DNA of 51,686 nucleotides from Mesorhizobium amorphae (GTDB lineage: Bacteria; Pseudomonadota; Alphaproteobacteria; Rhizobiales; Rhizobiaceae). Location: positions 1 to 51,686 of the forward strand of contig QFNI01000028.1 in the NCBI GenBank assembly GCA_003240775.1, written 5' to 3'. This document shows positions 15,544 to 23,603 of this stretch, piece by piece. A program made the position numbers and the translations under genes. Position 1 is the first letter of the stretch. Every line of letters begins with the position of its first letter. The notes below the pieces were generated by a model. The model saw only the letters and a program-made list of their open reading frames with translations, searched no databases and had not been told where the DNA came from.

Positions 15544-16050
15544 TTACTCCCAGACGAAAGCGAGCTTGCGCAGCGCTTGGCCGTCGAACACCTCGACGCC
15601 CTCGGCAACGTCGCGCCCGCCCGCGTTGCGGTAGAAGGAAACGGCGCCGCCATTGTCTTCCAGCGCCCACACGACGAGGCCCTTGAGCCCGTTGCCTTCG
15701 AGACGCAGCCGCGCTTCGCGGAACAGGCGGCGGCCCAGGCCGATGCCCTGGCACTCGGGGGCGAGATAAAGCTCGTAGATCTCGCCGGCCTGGGGCAGCT
15801 CGCGCGCGCGGTTGCGGCCGAGCGTGGCGTAGCCCGCGACCGAGCCGCCGACTTCGGCGACCAGAACGGTGGCCGCCCGGCGGATCGCATCACCCCACCA
15901 GCGCTCGCCGCGCCGGCTGATCATGCCATTCAGCGCGCGGTGGGGAATCAGGCCCGCATAGGCGTTGCGCCAAGCCGCGTCGTGCACATGGGCGATCGCC
16001 TTCGCATCGATGGGCTCGGCCCTGCGTATGTCGATCGAAAGGGTTGTCAT
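15544..16050 (-). CDS. GNAT-family N-acetyltransferase
   Basis: A 168-residue single-domain GNAT protein. The acetyl-CoA loop is at ECQGIGLGRRLFREA (about residues 108-122), preceded by the strand EIYELYLAP and followed by LVVWALEDNGGAVSFYRNAGG, the usual motif order. The substrate cannot be told. It lies in the same orientation as ppa, about 90 bases upstream of it. Confidence 0.9.
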   Translation of the reverse strand: MTTLSIDIRRAEPIDAKAIAHVHDAAWRNAYAGLIPHRALNGMISRRGERWWGDAIRRAATVLVAEVGGSVAGYATLGRNRARELPQAGEIYELYLAPECQGIGLGRRLFREARLRLEGNGLKGLVVWALEDNGGAVSFYRNAGGRDVAEGVEVFDGQALRKLAFVWE

Positions 16051-16174
16051 GCGAAGCGCCAGTGCGAAGCAGTTAACGTCTGGTTAACCATACGGCGGGG
16101 AATGTGTGGGTGACAACTCCCGACTTCCAGCCGAGCCGGTGACCGAAGGTCGACTACGGCTTTCGGGGGAGGGA

Positions 16175-16816
16175 TCAGATCTCGACGAGGTGGTCGGGCA
16201 GCTCGTTCTCCTCGACGGGCGAGGGCGGGAAGTGCTTCGCGAGAAGGGCGCCGGCTTGTGTTGCAGCTTCCGCAAGCCCCTCGGCCAGGCGGTCGGCATG
16301 GGCGTGGAGGAGGATGCCGTCCACGAGCGCATCCCAAGTGCCGGGCGGCACGAGCGCGTCGATGCCGCTGTCGGCTATCACCTCGGCGTGGCGCTCTGCG
16401 CGGGAAACGAAGAGCAGAACGCCCGTGCGCCCGCGCGTGCGGTGGACGTTGCGCGCCAGGAACTGGCGAAGCGCATTGTCGTGGGCTGCGCGCGCCTGCA
16501 CGCTCTGCGGCGTGAGAACCCGCTGCAGGCGAGGAGACATCCAAAGGAAGAGAAGGAGAACCGCTGCTGCGAGAAGCTGGGCCAGCGCAAAGAGCGGCAG
16601 GCTCAGCGTCAGCCAGAAGCGGTCGAGGATGAGGGCCGCGACCAAGCTGACGGGCAACACGCAGCCGAGAAGGATGGCGGCTGCCGGCAAGAAGTAGTTG
16701 CCGCTCGCGCCCGCCACCGCACACACGATCTCGCCCGAGCTTCGCGCTTCCGCCGCGCGGATGGCATGCGTGATGCGTGCTCGCTCCTCCGGCGTGAAAT
16801 CCGATCCGCTTTCCAT
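16175..16816 (-). CDS. TPM-domain membrane protein (second of pair)
   Basis: The start MESGSDFTPEERARI at ATG 16816 overlaps the stop of the preceding TPM gene by one base (TGATG), indicating translational coupling. The 213-residue protein has an N-terminal SSGEIVCAVA strand. Two hydrophobic helices follow (about 38-60 and 68-90), then the rest of a TPM fold (GVLLFVSRAERHAEVIAD). Such COG3762-type proteins often follow a lemA/YgcG pair. Function unknown; membrane location likely. Confidence 0.82.
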   Translation of the reverse strand: MESGSDFTPEERARITHAIRAAEARSSGEIVCAVAGASGNYFLPAAAILLGCVLPVSLVAALILDRFWLTLSLPLFALAQLLAAAVLLLFLWMSPRLQRVLTPQSVQARAAHDNALRQFLARNVHRTRGRTGVLLFVSRAERHAEVIADSGIDALVPPGTWDALVDGILLHAHADRLAEGLAEAATQAGALLAKHFPPSPVEENELPDHLVEI

Positions 16817-17679
16817 CACCAGCGCCCGCTCGCTCCGCCGCCGCCCGACGAGCCCCCGCCGCCGCTGAAGCCGCCTCCGCTGCTTCGCGAGGAGCCGCCG
16901 GAGGACCAGCCCCCGCCGCTGCCCCCACTCCAGCCGCCGCCGCCCCAGCTGCTTCCGCCCCGGCGGCGGCGGTTGGCGGCGGTGCGGGCGGCGTTCGAAT
17001 AATCGAAGGTCATGCCCAGCCACTCGTAGCGCTCGGGCCCGAGCTTGCGGCCGAACAGGCGCGGCAGGATGGCCGAGCCGAAGGAGAAGCTCATGATGCC
17101 CAGCCAGATCAGGCCGAACAGGTAGACTTCCGCCGGCAGGCCGGGGGAATCCCGGCGTTCGGATGCGCGGTTGCGGTCACGCCGCGCCTGAAGCTCCTCC
17201 GGGTTGCCTTCCAGAACCGTGGTGATGTCGTCCACCGCCCCTTCGATGCCGCGCGCGAAGTCGCCGCGGCGGAAGGCCGGCACCATCGTGTCCTCGATGA
17301 TCAGCCGCGAGTGGAGGTCGGTCAGCGTGCCTTCGAGGCCGTAGCCCACCTCAATGCGCATCGCCCGGTCGTCGCGCGAGACGAGAAGCAGGATGCCGTT
17401 GTTGGTGCCGGCCTGGCCGAGGCCCCAGGCGCGAAACAGGCGGTTGGCATAGGGCTCGATCGCCTCGCCGCCGAGGTCGGGAACGGTGGCGACCACGATT
17501 TGGTCCGAGGAGCGCCGCTCGAAGGCCGCGAGCTTCTGCGTGAGCCGAGCCTCGTCTGCCGCACTCAGCATATCCGCGGCATCCACTACGCGGCCCGTGA
17601 GCGCGGGCAGTTCCGCCGCCAGCAGCGCAAGCGGCAGCATCAGCGCGAAGAGGCCGGCGAGGGTGATCCGGCGCAGCAC
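16816..17679 (-). CDS. TPM-domain protein, YgcG type
   Basis: A 287-residue protein taken from a GTG at 17679, which gives a sensible signal sequence (LRRITLAGLFALMLPLALLAA). TTG 17685 is also possible. The TPM domain (about 35-180) shows VVDAADMLS, SDQIVVATVPDL, GILLLVSRDDRAMRIEVGYG and FRRGDFARGI. A membrane helix follows near residue 205. The C-terminus is an extreme Gly/Ser-rich tail, typical of YgcG-like proteins. It lies 11 bases after lemA and overlaps the next TPM gene. The exact role is unknown. Confidence 0.85.
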   Translation of the reverse strand: MLRRITLAGLFALMLPLALLAAELPALTGRVVDAADMLSAADEARLTQKLAAFERRSSDQIVVATVPDLGGEAIEPYANRLFRAWGLGQAGTNNGILLLVSRDDRAMRIEVGYGLEGTLTDLHSRLIIEDTMVPAFRRGDFARGIEGAVDDITTVLEGNPEELQARRDRNRASERRDSPGLPAEVYLFGLIWLGIMSFSFGSAILPRLFGRKLGPERYEWLGMTFDYSNAARTAANRRRRGGSSWGGGGWSGGSGGGWSSGGSSRSSGGGFSGGGGSSGGGGASGRW

Positions 17680-17690
17680 GGCCAAGGCGC

Positions 17691-18323
17691 TCAGCCGCCG
17701 CTGTTGGTGCCGAAATTCACGTCGGGCGCCTGGGTGTTCTCGGCCGCGGTGGAGAAGTTCTCGAAGGGCTTGGCGTCGGTGTGCCAGAACCAGGTCCAGA
17801 TCGCGGTGGGGAAGGTGCGCAGCGAGGTGTTGTAGACGCGCACGGCCTCGATATAGTCGCGCCGGGCGACAGCGATGCGGTTTTCCGTGCCTTCGAGCTG
17901 GGCCTGCAGCGCCAGGAAGTTCTGGTTGGACTTGAGGTCGGGATAGTTTTCCACGGTCGCCAGAAGGCGTGACAGCGCGCCCGAAAGCTGGGCCTGGTTT
18001 TCCTGAAGCTGCTGCACGGCCGCGGGGTCCTCGGGCAGCACCACGGTGGTCTGGGTGGCGCGGGCGCGGGCAGCGATCACCGCTTCCAGCGTTTCGCGCT
18101 CCTGGGCGGCATAGCCGCGCACGGTCTCGACCAGATTGGGGATCAGGTCGGCGCGGCGCTGGTACTGGTTGAGCACCTCGCTCCATGCGGCGCGCGCCTG
18201 CTCTTCCTGGGTGGGGATCGTGTTGATGCCGCAGGCCGAAAGAACCGGCAGAAGAAGTGCTAGCACCAGCGCGCCCAAGGCGCGGCGCGGCCGGAACGAG
18301 GCGACATGCGAAACGGCGGACAT
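17691..18323 (-). CDS. lemA: LemA-family lipoprotein
   Basis: A 210-residue protein. The N-terminal signal ends in a lipobox, LSAC with Cys31. The LemA core follows: RRADLIPNLVETVRGYAAQERETLE, then YPDLKSNQNFLALQAQLEGTENRIAVARR and YNTSLRTFPTAIW. It is expected in the cell envelope. It is the first gene of a leftward operon with two TPM-domain genes, a common pairing. The function of the family is not settled. Confidence 0.93.
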   Translation of the reverse strand: MSAVSHVASFRPRRALGALVLALLLPVLSACGINTIPTQEEQARAAWSEVLNQYQRRADLIPNLVETVRGYAAQERETLEAVIAARARATQTTVVLPEDPAAVQQLQENQAQLSGALSRLLATVENYPDLKSNQNFLALQAQLEGTENRIAVARRDYIEAVRVYNTSLRTFPTAIWTWFWHTDAKPFENFSTAAENTQAPDVNFGTNSGG

Positions 18324-18421
18324 GACGGCGAACCTCCAGGCGAAGCTGCGGGCGCGTGTAGCACGCTCGGCCCGCTCACGAAAACGCTGCGCGAAACGCG
18401 CGCTTGGAATAAGCTAGGTTC

Positions 18422-18625
18422 ATGCTTCGCACTTCCAAGACGCCCGGCGACGACGCCCGTGCCATCATCCGCCGCGTGGACCGCGAGGCGGGTGCCTTCA
18501 ACCTCCGCGAGGACGAAGCCGAGGACGGCGTCGAGCGACTGGCCCGCTCGGTCGCGCATGTTCTGAGCGTGGTGCTGACGCTGGGCCTGCTCGGCTTCTG
18601 CCTGCTTTACCTCGGCGCGCGATGA
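18422..18625 (+). CDS. Small single-helix membrane protein, unknown
   Basis: A 67-residue protein with a charged N-terminus (RRVDREAGAFNLREDEAEDG) and one C-terminal hydrophobic helix (about 44-64, HVLSVVLTLGLLGFCLLYLG). It is divergent from lemA. The tail-anchored layout is clear; no family recognised. Confidence 0.6.
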   Translation: MLRTSKTPGDDARAIIRRVDREAGAFNLREDEAEDGVERLARSVAHVLSVVLTLGLLGFCLLYLGAR

Positions 18626-18686
18626 AGGGCGTATCGGCAGGGCTCGCACCTGTTCGGCGGGGGCCAGGGGCGCTAGAACGCAAGCC

Positions 18687-19580
18687 ATGAGCGCTTCCCC
18701 TTCCGAGCAGTCCGTCGAGCCGCGCGCGGCGATCGTCGCATCGAGCCAGGTAGTGCGCGGCTCGCTCGGCAATCGGGCGACCGTGTTCGGGCTGGAAACG
18801 CTCGGCGTTCCCGTCTGGGCGCTTCCCACGATCATCATGCCCTGGCATGCCGGCCGACGGGCGGGCACCACGATCATACCGCCCGCGGACGATTGGGAGA
18901 CGCTGACGGCCGAGCTTGCCGAAGCGCCCTGGCTGGGCGAGGTGGCGGCCGTGCTGACGGGCTTTCTGGGCGAGGCGTCGCAGGTGCCGGGGCTTGCCGC
19001 GCTCGTGGGGGCGGTGAAGCGGCGCAACCCGCGTGCGCTTTATCTCTGCGACCCCGTGCTGGGCGACGATGGCGAACTCTATGTGGCGGAAGATCTTGCC
19101 GTTGCCATCCGCGACCAGCTCCTGCCGCTGGCCGACATCGCGACGCCCAACCGCACCGAACTCGAATGGCTGGCCGGCGCGCCCTTGCCCGACCTCGATT
19201 CCGCGATGTCTGCCGCCCTTCATCTCGGCCCCTCGACCGTGGTAGTGACCTCGGCGCCTGTCGCGCATTCCGGCAACACCGGCAACCTGCTTCTCACGCC
19301 GTCCGAAGCGCTGGTGGCCGAGCATCGCCGCATTCCCGAAGCCCCGCACGGCACGGGCGATCTCACGGCCTCGCTGTTTTTGGGGCGGCTGCTGGGCGGT
19401 GCCACCCCCGCGAAGGCCCTGCAGGCGACCACGGCTTCCGTGTTCGACATCATCGCGCGCACCGCCAAGCGCGGCGCGGACGAGCTGACGCTCGAAACCG
19501 ACGCGCAAAGCCTCGTCCACCCGATGGCCATGGTACAGACGCGCCACCTGCCGCATCCCGGAGAGAACCGCCGCGCGTGA
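18687..19580 (+). CDS. pdxY: Pyridoxal kinase
   Basis: A 297-residue PfkB-superfamily kinase of the PdxK/PdxY type, which phosphorylates pyridoxal in vitamin B6 salvage. Motifs seen are SSQVVRGSLGNRATVFGLE near the N-terminus, LCDPVLGDDGELYV (about 118-131), IATPNRTELEWLAG, and the anion-hole and catalytic segment HGTGDLTASLFLGRLLGG (about 230-247, with the GTGD catalytic Asp). Its last bases overlap the start of the DUF429 gene (GTGA). Confidence 0.93.
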   Translation: MSASPSEQSVEPRAAIVASSQVVRGSLGNRATVFGLETLGVPVWALPTIIMPWHAGRRAGTTIIPPADDWETLTAELAEAPWLGEVAAVLTGFLGEASQVPGLAALVGAVKRRNPRALYLCDPVLGDDGELYVAEDLAVAIRDQLLPLADIATPNRTELEWLAGAPLPDLDSAMSAALHLGPSTVVVTSAPVAHSGNTGNLLLTPSEALVAEHRRIPEAPHGTGDLTASLFLGRLLGGATPAKALQATTASVFDIIARTAKRGADELTLETDAQSLVHPMAMVQTRHLPHPGENRRA

Positions 19581-20329
19581 AAACGCTCGCGGGCGTGGAC
19601 GGCTGCCGCGCCGGCTGGGTCGCGGTGGTGCGGGAAGACGGGCGGACGCGGGTCTGCGTGTTCGCTCGGTTCGCCGAACTGCTCGCTGCGCTGCCTGGGG
19701 ATGCGATCGTGGCCGTCGACATGCCGATCGGCCTGCCCGAGCGGACAGGCCCCCACGGCCGCGGGCCCGAGGCGCTCGCGAGAAGCGTGCTGGGCGCCCG
19801 GCGGAACAGCGTGTTCGCGATCCCCTCGCGGCGCGCGGTGGAGGCCGAGCCGGGGCCCTGGGGCTCGGCGTCCGAGCGGCTCGCCGCGCATGCCCGCGTC
19901 TCCGCCGTGGCGCGAGCGACATCCGACCCGCCGCGCGGGGTCTCGATCCAGGCCTTCGGGCTGTTCGGCAAGATCCGCGAGATCGACGAGCTGATGCGGA
20001 ACGTGCCGGAATTGGGCGGGCGGGTGATCGAGAGCCACCCGGAACTGGCCTTCTGGCGGCTGAACGGAGACCGCGCGATGGCGTGGCCGAAGAAGCTGCG
20101 GGGCCGGACCTGCGTGGAGGGCATGAGCGAGCGACGGGAGGTGCTTGGGCGGCACGGGGTAAGCGGGGAGATGCTTGCCGGGCGGTTCGTGGGGGTGGGG
20201 GAGGACGATCTCCTGGATGCCGCGGTTCTGCTGCTGGTGGCCGACCGGTTCGCGGAGGGAACGGCGTTGCCCATGCCCGATCCGCCGGGAAGGGACGCGG
20301 CGGGGGTGAAGGTGGCGATCTGGAGCTGA
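19577..20329 (+). CDS. DUF429 protein (predicted RNase H-like nuclease fold)
   Basis: A 250-residue protein starting at a GTG that overlaps the pdxY stop codon, so it is probably translationally coupled. The N-terminus AGVDGCRAGWVAVV and AVDMPIGLPE carry the first acidic residues of the fold. RRNSVFAIPSR, IESHPELAFWRLNG and the late GVGEDDLLDAAVLLLVADR complete the DUF429 pattern. The family is predicted to be RNase H-like; its substrate is unknown. No functional link to pyridoxal kinase is obvious. Confidence 0.87.
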   Translation: MKTLAGVDGCRAGWVAVVREDGRTRVCVFARFAELLAALPGDAIVAVDMPIGLPERTGPHGRGPEALARSVLGARRNSVFAIPSRRAVEAEPGPWGSASERLAAHARVSAVARATSDPPRGVSIQAFGLFGKIREIDELMRNVPELGGRVIESHPELAFWRLNGDRAMAWPKKLRGRTCVEGMSERREVLGRHGVSGEMLAGRFVGVGEDDLLDAAVLLLVADRFAEGTALPMPDPPGRDAAGVKVAIWS

Positions 20330-20459
20330 GGGTGTGTTGCCAGTCGAGCACCGTCCTCCACCATCGCAGGTGCGCCATCCCACCCACCCACTCCGTCATC
20401 CCCCGGTTGCCCCCCGCTCCCCCAGCGCTTAGATGTGCGGCTCCTTGCGGGAGCCTCCC

Positions 20460-22508
20460 ATGTCCGAGACGATCGATCTTTCCACTCATCCGCTCACGAG
20501 CTGGCAGGGGCCGCACGGGTTGCCGGCCTTTGCGCTGATCCGCGACGGGGATTTCGGGCCCGTCTTCGATGCCGCGCTCGCTGCCCATGCGGCCGACATC
20601 GCAGGCATCGCGGACGACCCGGCCGAGCCCACGGTCGCGAACACGCTCCAGGCGCTGGAACTGTCGGGCGAGCCGCTGGAGCGGGTGTCGGCCATCTTCT
20701 GGGCGCGGGCGGGCGCGGACACCAACGAGGCGATCCAGGCGCTGGAGCGCGAGGTGCTGCCCAAGCTCGCGCGCCATTCCTCTGAAATCTCGATGAACCC
20801 CGCGCTGTTTGCGCGCATCGACGCGCTCTACGCCAAGCGCGACGAGCTGAACCTCGATGCCGAGACCGCGCGCGTTCTGGAACTGACCTGGAAGCGCTTC
20901 GTGCGCGCGGGCGCCAAGCTCGACGAAGCCGGCAAGGCGCGGCTGAAAGCGGTCAACGAGGAGCTTGCGGGCCTGGGCGCGCAGTTCGGGCAAAACGTGC
21001 TCGGCGACGAGCGCGACTGGGTGATGCTGCTCGACGCGGGCGATCTCGCAGGCCTGCCGAAGTCGCTGACGGCCGCCATGGCGGAGGCCGCAAAGGCGCG
21101 CGGCGAGGCGGGGCGCTATGCGGTGACGCTGTCGCGCTCGATCTACGAGCCCTTCACCACCTTCTCCGAGCGGCGCGACCTGCGCGAGCGCGCCTTCCAG
21201 GCCTTCATCAGCCGCGGTGAACTCGTGTCCGAGCACGACAACCGCCCCGTGGTGGCGCGGACGCTCGCGCTGCGGGCGGAAAAGGCCGGGCTTCTCGGCT
21301 ATCCCGACTACGCAAGCCTCAAGCTCGACAACACCATGGCGAAGACGCCCTCCGCCGTGCGCGGCCTGCTCGATCCCGTCTGGGAACGCGCACGGGGCAA
21401 AGCGGCAGACGACCAGCGCGATCTCGAAGCGCTGGCCGCGGAGCGCGGTGCGAACGAGCCCTTCGCGGCGTGGGACTGGCGCTTCTTCCAGGAAAAGCTG
21501 CGCGCTGAGCGCTACGATTTCGACGAGGCCGAGCTCAAGCCCTACCTGCAGCTCGACCACGTGATCGAGGCGTCCTTCGACGTGGCGAACCGCTTGTTCG
21601 GCCTCTCCTTCGACCGGCTGGCCGATGTGGCGGGCTGGCACGAGGACGTGCGCGTCTACGCCGTGATCGACGCCGACGGCTCGCGGCGCGGCCTGTTTCT
21701 GGCCGACTATTTCAACCGCCCCTCCAAGCGTTCGGGCGCGTGGATGAGCGGGCTGCGCTCGGGCTACAAGCTCGGCAGGGGATCGCAGCCCATCATCTAC
21801 AACGTGATGAACTTCGCCGAGCCGCCCGAGGGCGAGCCGGCCCTGCTGAGCCTGGACGAGGCACGCACGCTGTTTCACGAGTTCGGCCACGCGCTGCACG
21901 GGCTGTTGACCGAGACCACCTGGCCCTCGGTCTCCGGCACCAATGTCTCGCGCGACTTCGTGGAACTGCCTTCCCAGCTCTACGAGCACTGGCTGACGGT
22001 GCCCGCAATCCTCGAACGCCATGCGCGCCATGCGGAGACGGGCGAGCCCATCCCGCAAAGCCTGATCGAGAAGATGCAGGCCGCGCGTAACTTCAACCAG
22101 GGTTTCGCCACCGTCGAGTTCACCTCGTCGGCGCTGGTCGACATGGCCTATCACTCGGAAGCGCAGGCCCCGGCCGACCCGATGGCATTCGAGCGGCAGA
22201 CGCTCGACCGGATCGGCATGCCCGACGCCATCGCCATGCGCCACCGGACCCCGCATTTCCAACACGTGTTTGCGGGCGACGGCTACTCGGCGGGCTACTA
22301 TTCCTATCTCTGGTCGGAGGTTCTGGACGCCGACGCGTTCTCGGCCTTCGAGGAGGCCGGCGACCCCTTCGACCCCGCACTCGCCGCGCGCCTCAAGCGC
22401 TTCATCTATGCGGCCGGCGGTTCGCAGGACCCCGAAGCGCTTTACACCGGGTTCCGCGGCAAGATGCCGACGGCCGAGGCGATGATGCGCAAGCGCGGGC
22501 TGGGCTGA
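20460..22508 (+). CDS. M3-family oligopeptidase (Dcp/OpdA-like)
   Basis: A 682-residue M3 metallopeptidase. ATG 20460 follows GGGAG. The zinc site is HEFGH (His473, Glu474, His477) in TLFHEFGHALHGLL, and other family segments are present: FLADYFNRPSKRSGAW, FVELPSQLYEHW and GYSAGYYSYLWSEVLDADAF. The enzyme would degrade short peptides in the cytoplasm. It resembles peptidyl-dipeptidase Dcp and oligopeptidase A; I cannot separate the two. The next gene begins two bases after it ends. Confidence 0.93.
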   Translation: MSETIDLSTHPLTSWQGPHGLPAFALIRDGDFGPVFDAALAAHAADIAGIADDPAEPTVANTLQALELSGEPLERVSAIFWARAGADTNEAIQALEREVLPKLARHSSEISMNPALFARIDALYAKRDELNLDAETARVLELTWKRFVRAGAKLDEAGKARLKAVNEELAGLGAQFGQNVLGDERDWVMLLDAGDLAGLPKSLTAAMAEAAKARGEAGRYAVTLSRSIYEPFTTFSERRDLRERAFQAFISRGELVSEHDNRPVVARTLALRAEKAGLLGYPDYASLKLDNTMAKTPSAVRGLLDPVWERARGKAADDQRDLEALAAERGANEPFAAWDWRFFQEKLRAERYDFDEAELKPYLQLDHVIEASFDVANRLFGLSFDRLADVAGWHEDVRVYAVIDADGSRRGLFLADYFNRPSKRSGAWMSGLRSGYKLGRGSQPIIYNVMNFAEPPEGEPALLSLDEARTLFHEFGHALHGLLTETTWPSVSGTNVSRDFVELPSQLYEHWLTVPAILERHARHAETGEPIPQSLIEKMQAARNFNQGFATVEFTSSALVDMAYHSEAQAPADPMAFERQTLDRIGMPDAIAMRHRTPHFQHVFAGDGYSAGYYSYLWSEVLDADAFSAFEEAGDPFDPALAARLKRFIYAAGGSQDPEALYTGFRGKMPTAEAMMRKRGLG

Positions 22509-22509
22509 G

Positions 22510-23487
22510 ATGCAGCTGCCGCCCGCGCTCCGGGCGGCGCTCGGAACGGTTCTGGAGGGCCGTGGCCAGGAAGCGCTGCGCGCAGCCTCCGGCCGGCTCA
22601 CGGAACGTTATCGCGCGGAGGTGCGCGACGGCACGATCCACCTGAACAGCGAGGCGGCGGCCGAAGCCTACGTGGCCGCGCGCATGCCCGCCACATTCGC
22701 AGCCCTCCGCGCGAGCCTCGCCCAGGTGATCGAGGCGCTGCCGGATTTCGCGCCGCAAAGCCTGCTCGATGCAGGGGCCGGGCCCGCCACCGCACTCTGG
22801 GCCGCGCGCGAGGTCTGGCCGGATCTGGCGGGTGCCGAGCTTTGGGAGGGTAGTGCCGCCATCCGGAGCGTGGGCGAGCGGCTGCTCCAGGAAGCAGGTG
22901 CCGCGCCAGCGCGATGGGTGAACGGCGATCTCGGCACTGCGAGCTTCCGGCCGGAAGCAACTGCCGATCTCGTGACGCTTTCCTATGTGCTGGATGAGCT
23001 TCATCCCGAGCGCCGCGCGCCGCTGCTGCACCGTCTCTGGGAAAACACGCGCGGCGTCCTCCTGTTGGTCGAGCCCGGAACGCCTGCGGGCTTCCGGCGC
23101 ATCCTCGAAGCGCGAACCGTGCTGTTGAGCGTCGGTGCGACAATTGCGGCACCTTGCGCCCATGCGCTCGCCTGCCCGCTGGAGGCGCCCGACTGGTGCC
23201 ATTTCGCCGCGCGTGTGGAGCGCTCGCGCATCCACCGCGCGACCAAGGGGGCGGAGGTGCCCTGGGAGGACGAGAAGTTCATCCACTTGGCGGCGACGAG
23301 GCTTGCGCCGCAATTGCCGCAAGCGCGTGTGCTCGCGCCGCCGCGAGGCGGTTCGGGCAAGGTGCTGCTCAAGCTCTGCGAAAGCGACGGCGAGGCGCGC
23401 GAAAGACTGGTGACCAAGCGCGACGGCGCAGCCTTCCGCGAGGCCCGCCGCGCCGATTGGGGCGACGGGCTGCACGAAAAAATATAA
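22510..23487 (+). CDS. Rsm22-family small-ribosomal-subunit methyltransferase-like protein
   Basis: A 325-residue protein with a SAM-type fold: LLDAGAGPATALWAA (motif I, about 89-103), then TLSYVLDELHPERR. The Rsm22 block PCAHALACPLEAPDWCHF follows, and GKVLLKLC lies farther on. Four cysteines, three clustered and one distal, match the spacing of the iron-sulfur ligands known in mitochondrial METTL17/Rsm22, a small-subunit assembly factor. It probably acts in ribosome assembly. It is translated directly after the M3 peptidase, and its stop lies inside a 12-bp palindrome. Confidence 0.88.
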   Translation: MQLPPALRAALGTVLEGRGQEALRAASGRLTERYRAEVRDGTIHLNSEAAAEAYVAARMPATFAALRASLAQVIEALPDFAPQSLLDAGAGPATALWAAREVWPDLAGAELWEGSAAIRSVGERLLQEAGAAPARWVNGDLGTASFRPEATADLVTLSYVLDELHPERRAPLLHRLWENTRGVLLLVEPGTPAGFRRILEARTVLLSVGATIAAPCAHALACPLEAPDWCHFAARVERSRIHRATKGAEVPWEDEKFIHLAATRLAPQLPQARVLAPPRGGSGKVLLKLCESDGEARERLVTKRDGAAFREARRADWGDGLHEKI

Positions 23488-23496
23488 GCATGCTTA
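23485..23496. promoter_or_regulatory. 12-bp palindrome upstream of RND efflux genes
   Basis: TAAGCATGCTTA is a perfect inverted repeat overlapping the stop codon of the Rsm22-like gene and about 108 bases upstream of the efflux adaptor ATG. A TTGACT -35-like element is nearby (23507-23512), but no good -10 follows. It is a candidate operator for a TetR- or MarR-type regulator encoded elsewhere. Confidence 0.35.
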
Positions 23497-23603
23497 GGTT
23501 CGCCACTTGACTTTGAGGGGTGGAAGCCAGACCTAGCTGGGAACCATTCGGACGGCCCATGCCCGGCTATCCGCTCACCCAAACCGCTTGCGGCCGAGTT
23601 CCG

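Noticed and set aside
20321..20332. TGGAGCTGAGGG, a 12-base match to the tRNA-Ala 3' region
   Set aside because: It lies in the stop region of the DUF429 gene on the chromosomal side of the tRNA, so it cannot be the other island end. Length fits chance.
18498..22601. A 1,367-codon leftward open frame
   Set aside because: It lies antisense to pdxY, the DUF429 gene and the M3 peptidase, all clear genes. Its translation is Arg/Gly/His-rich with no domains, a usual effect of GC-rich codon third positions.
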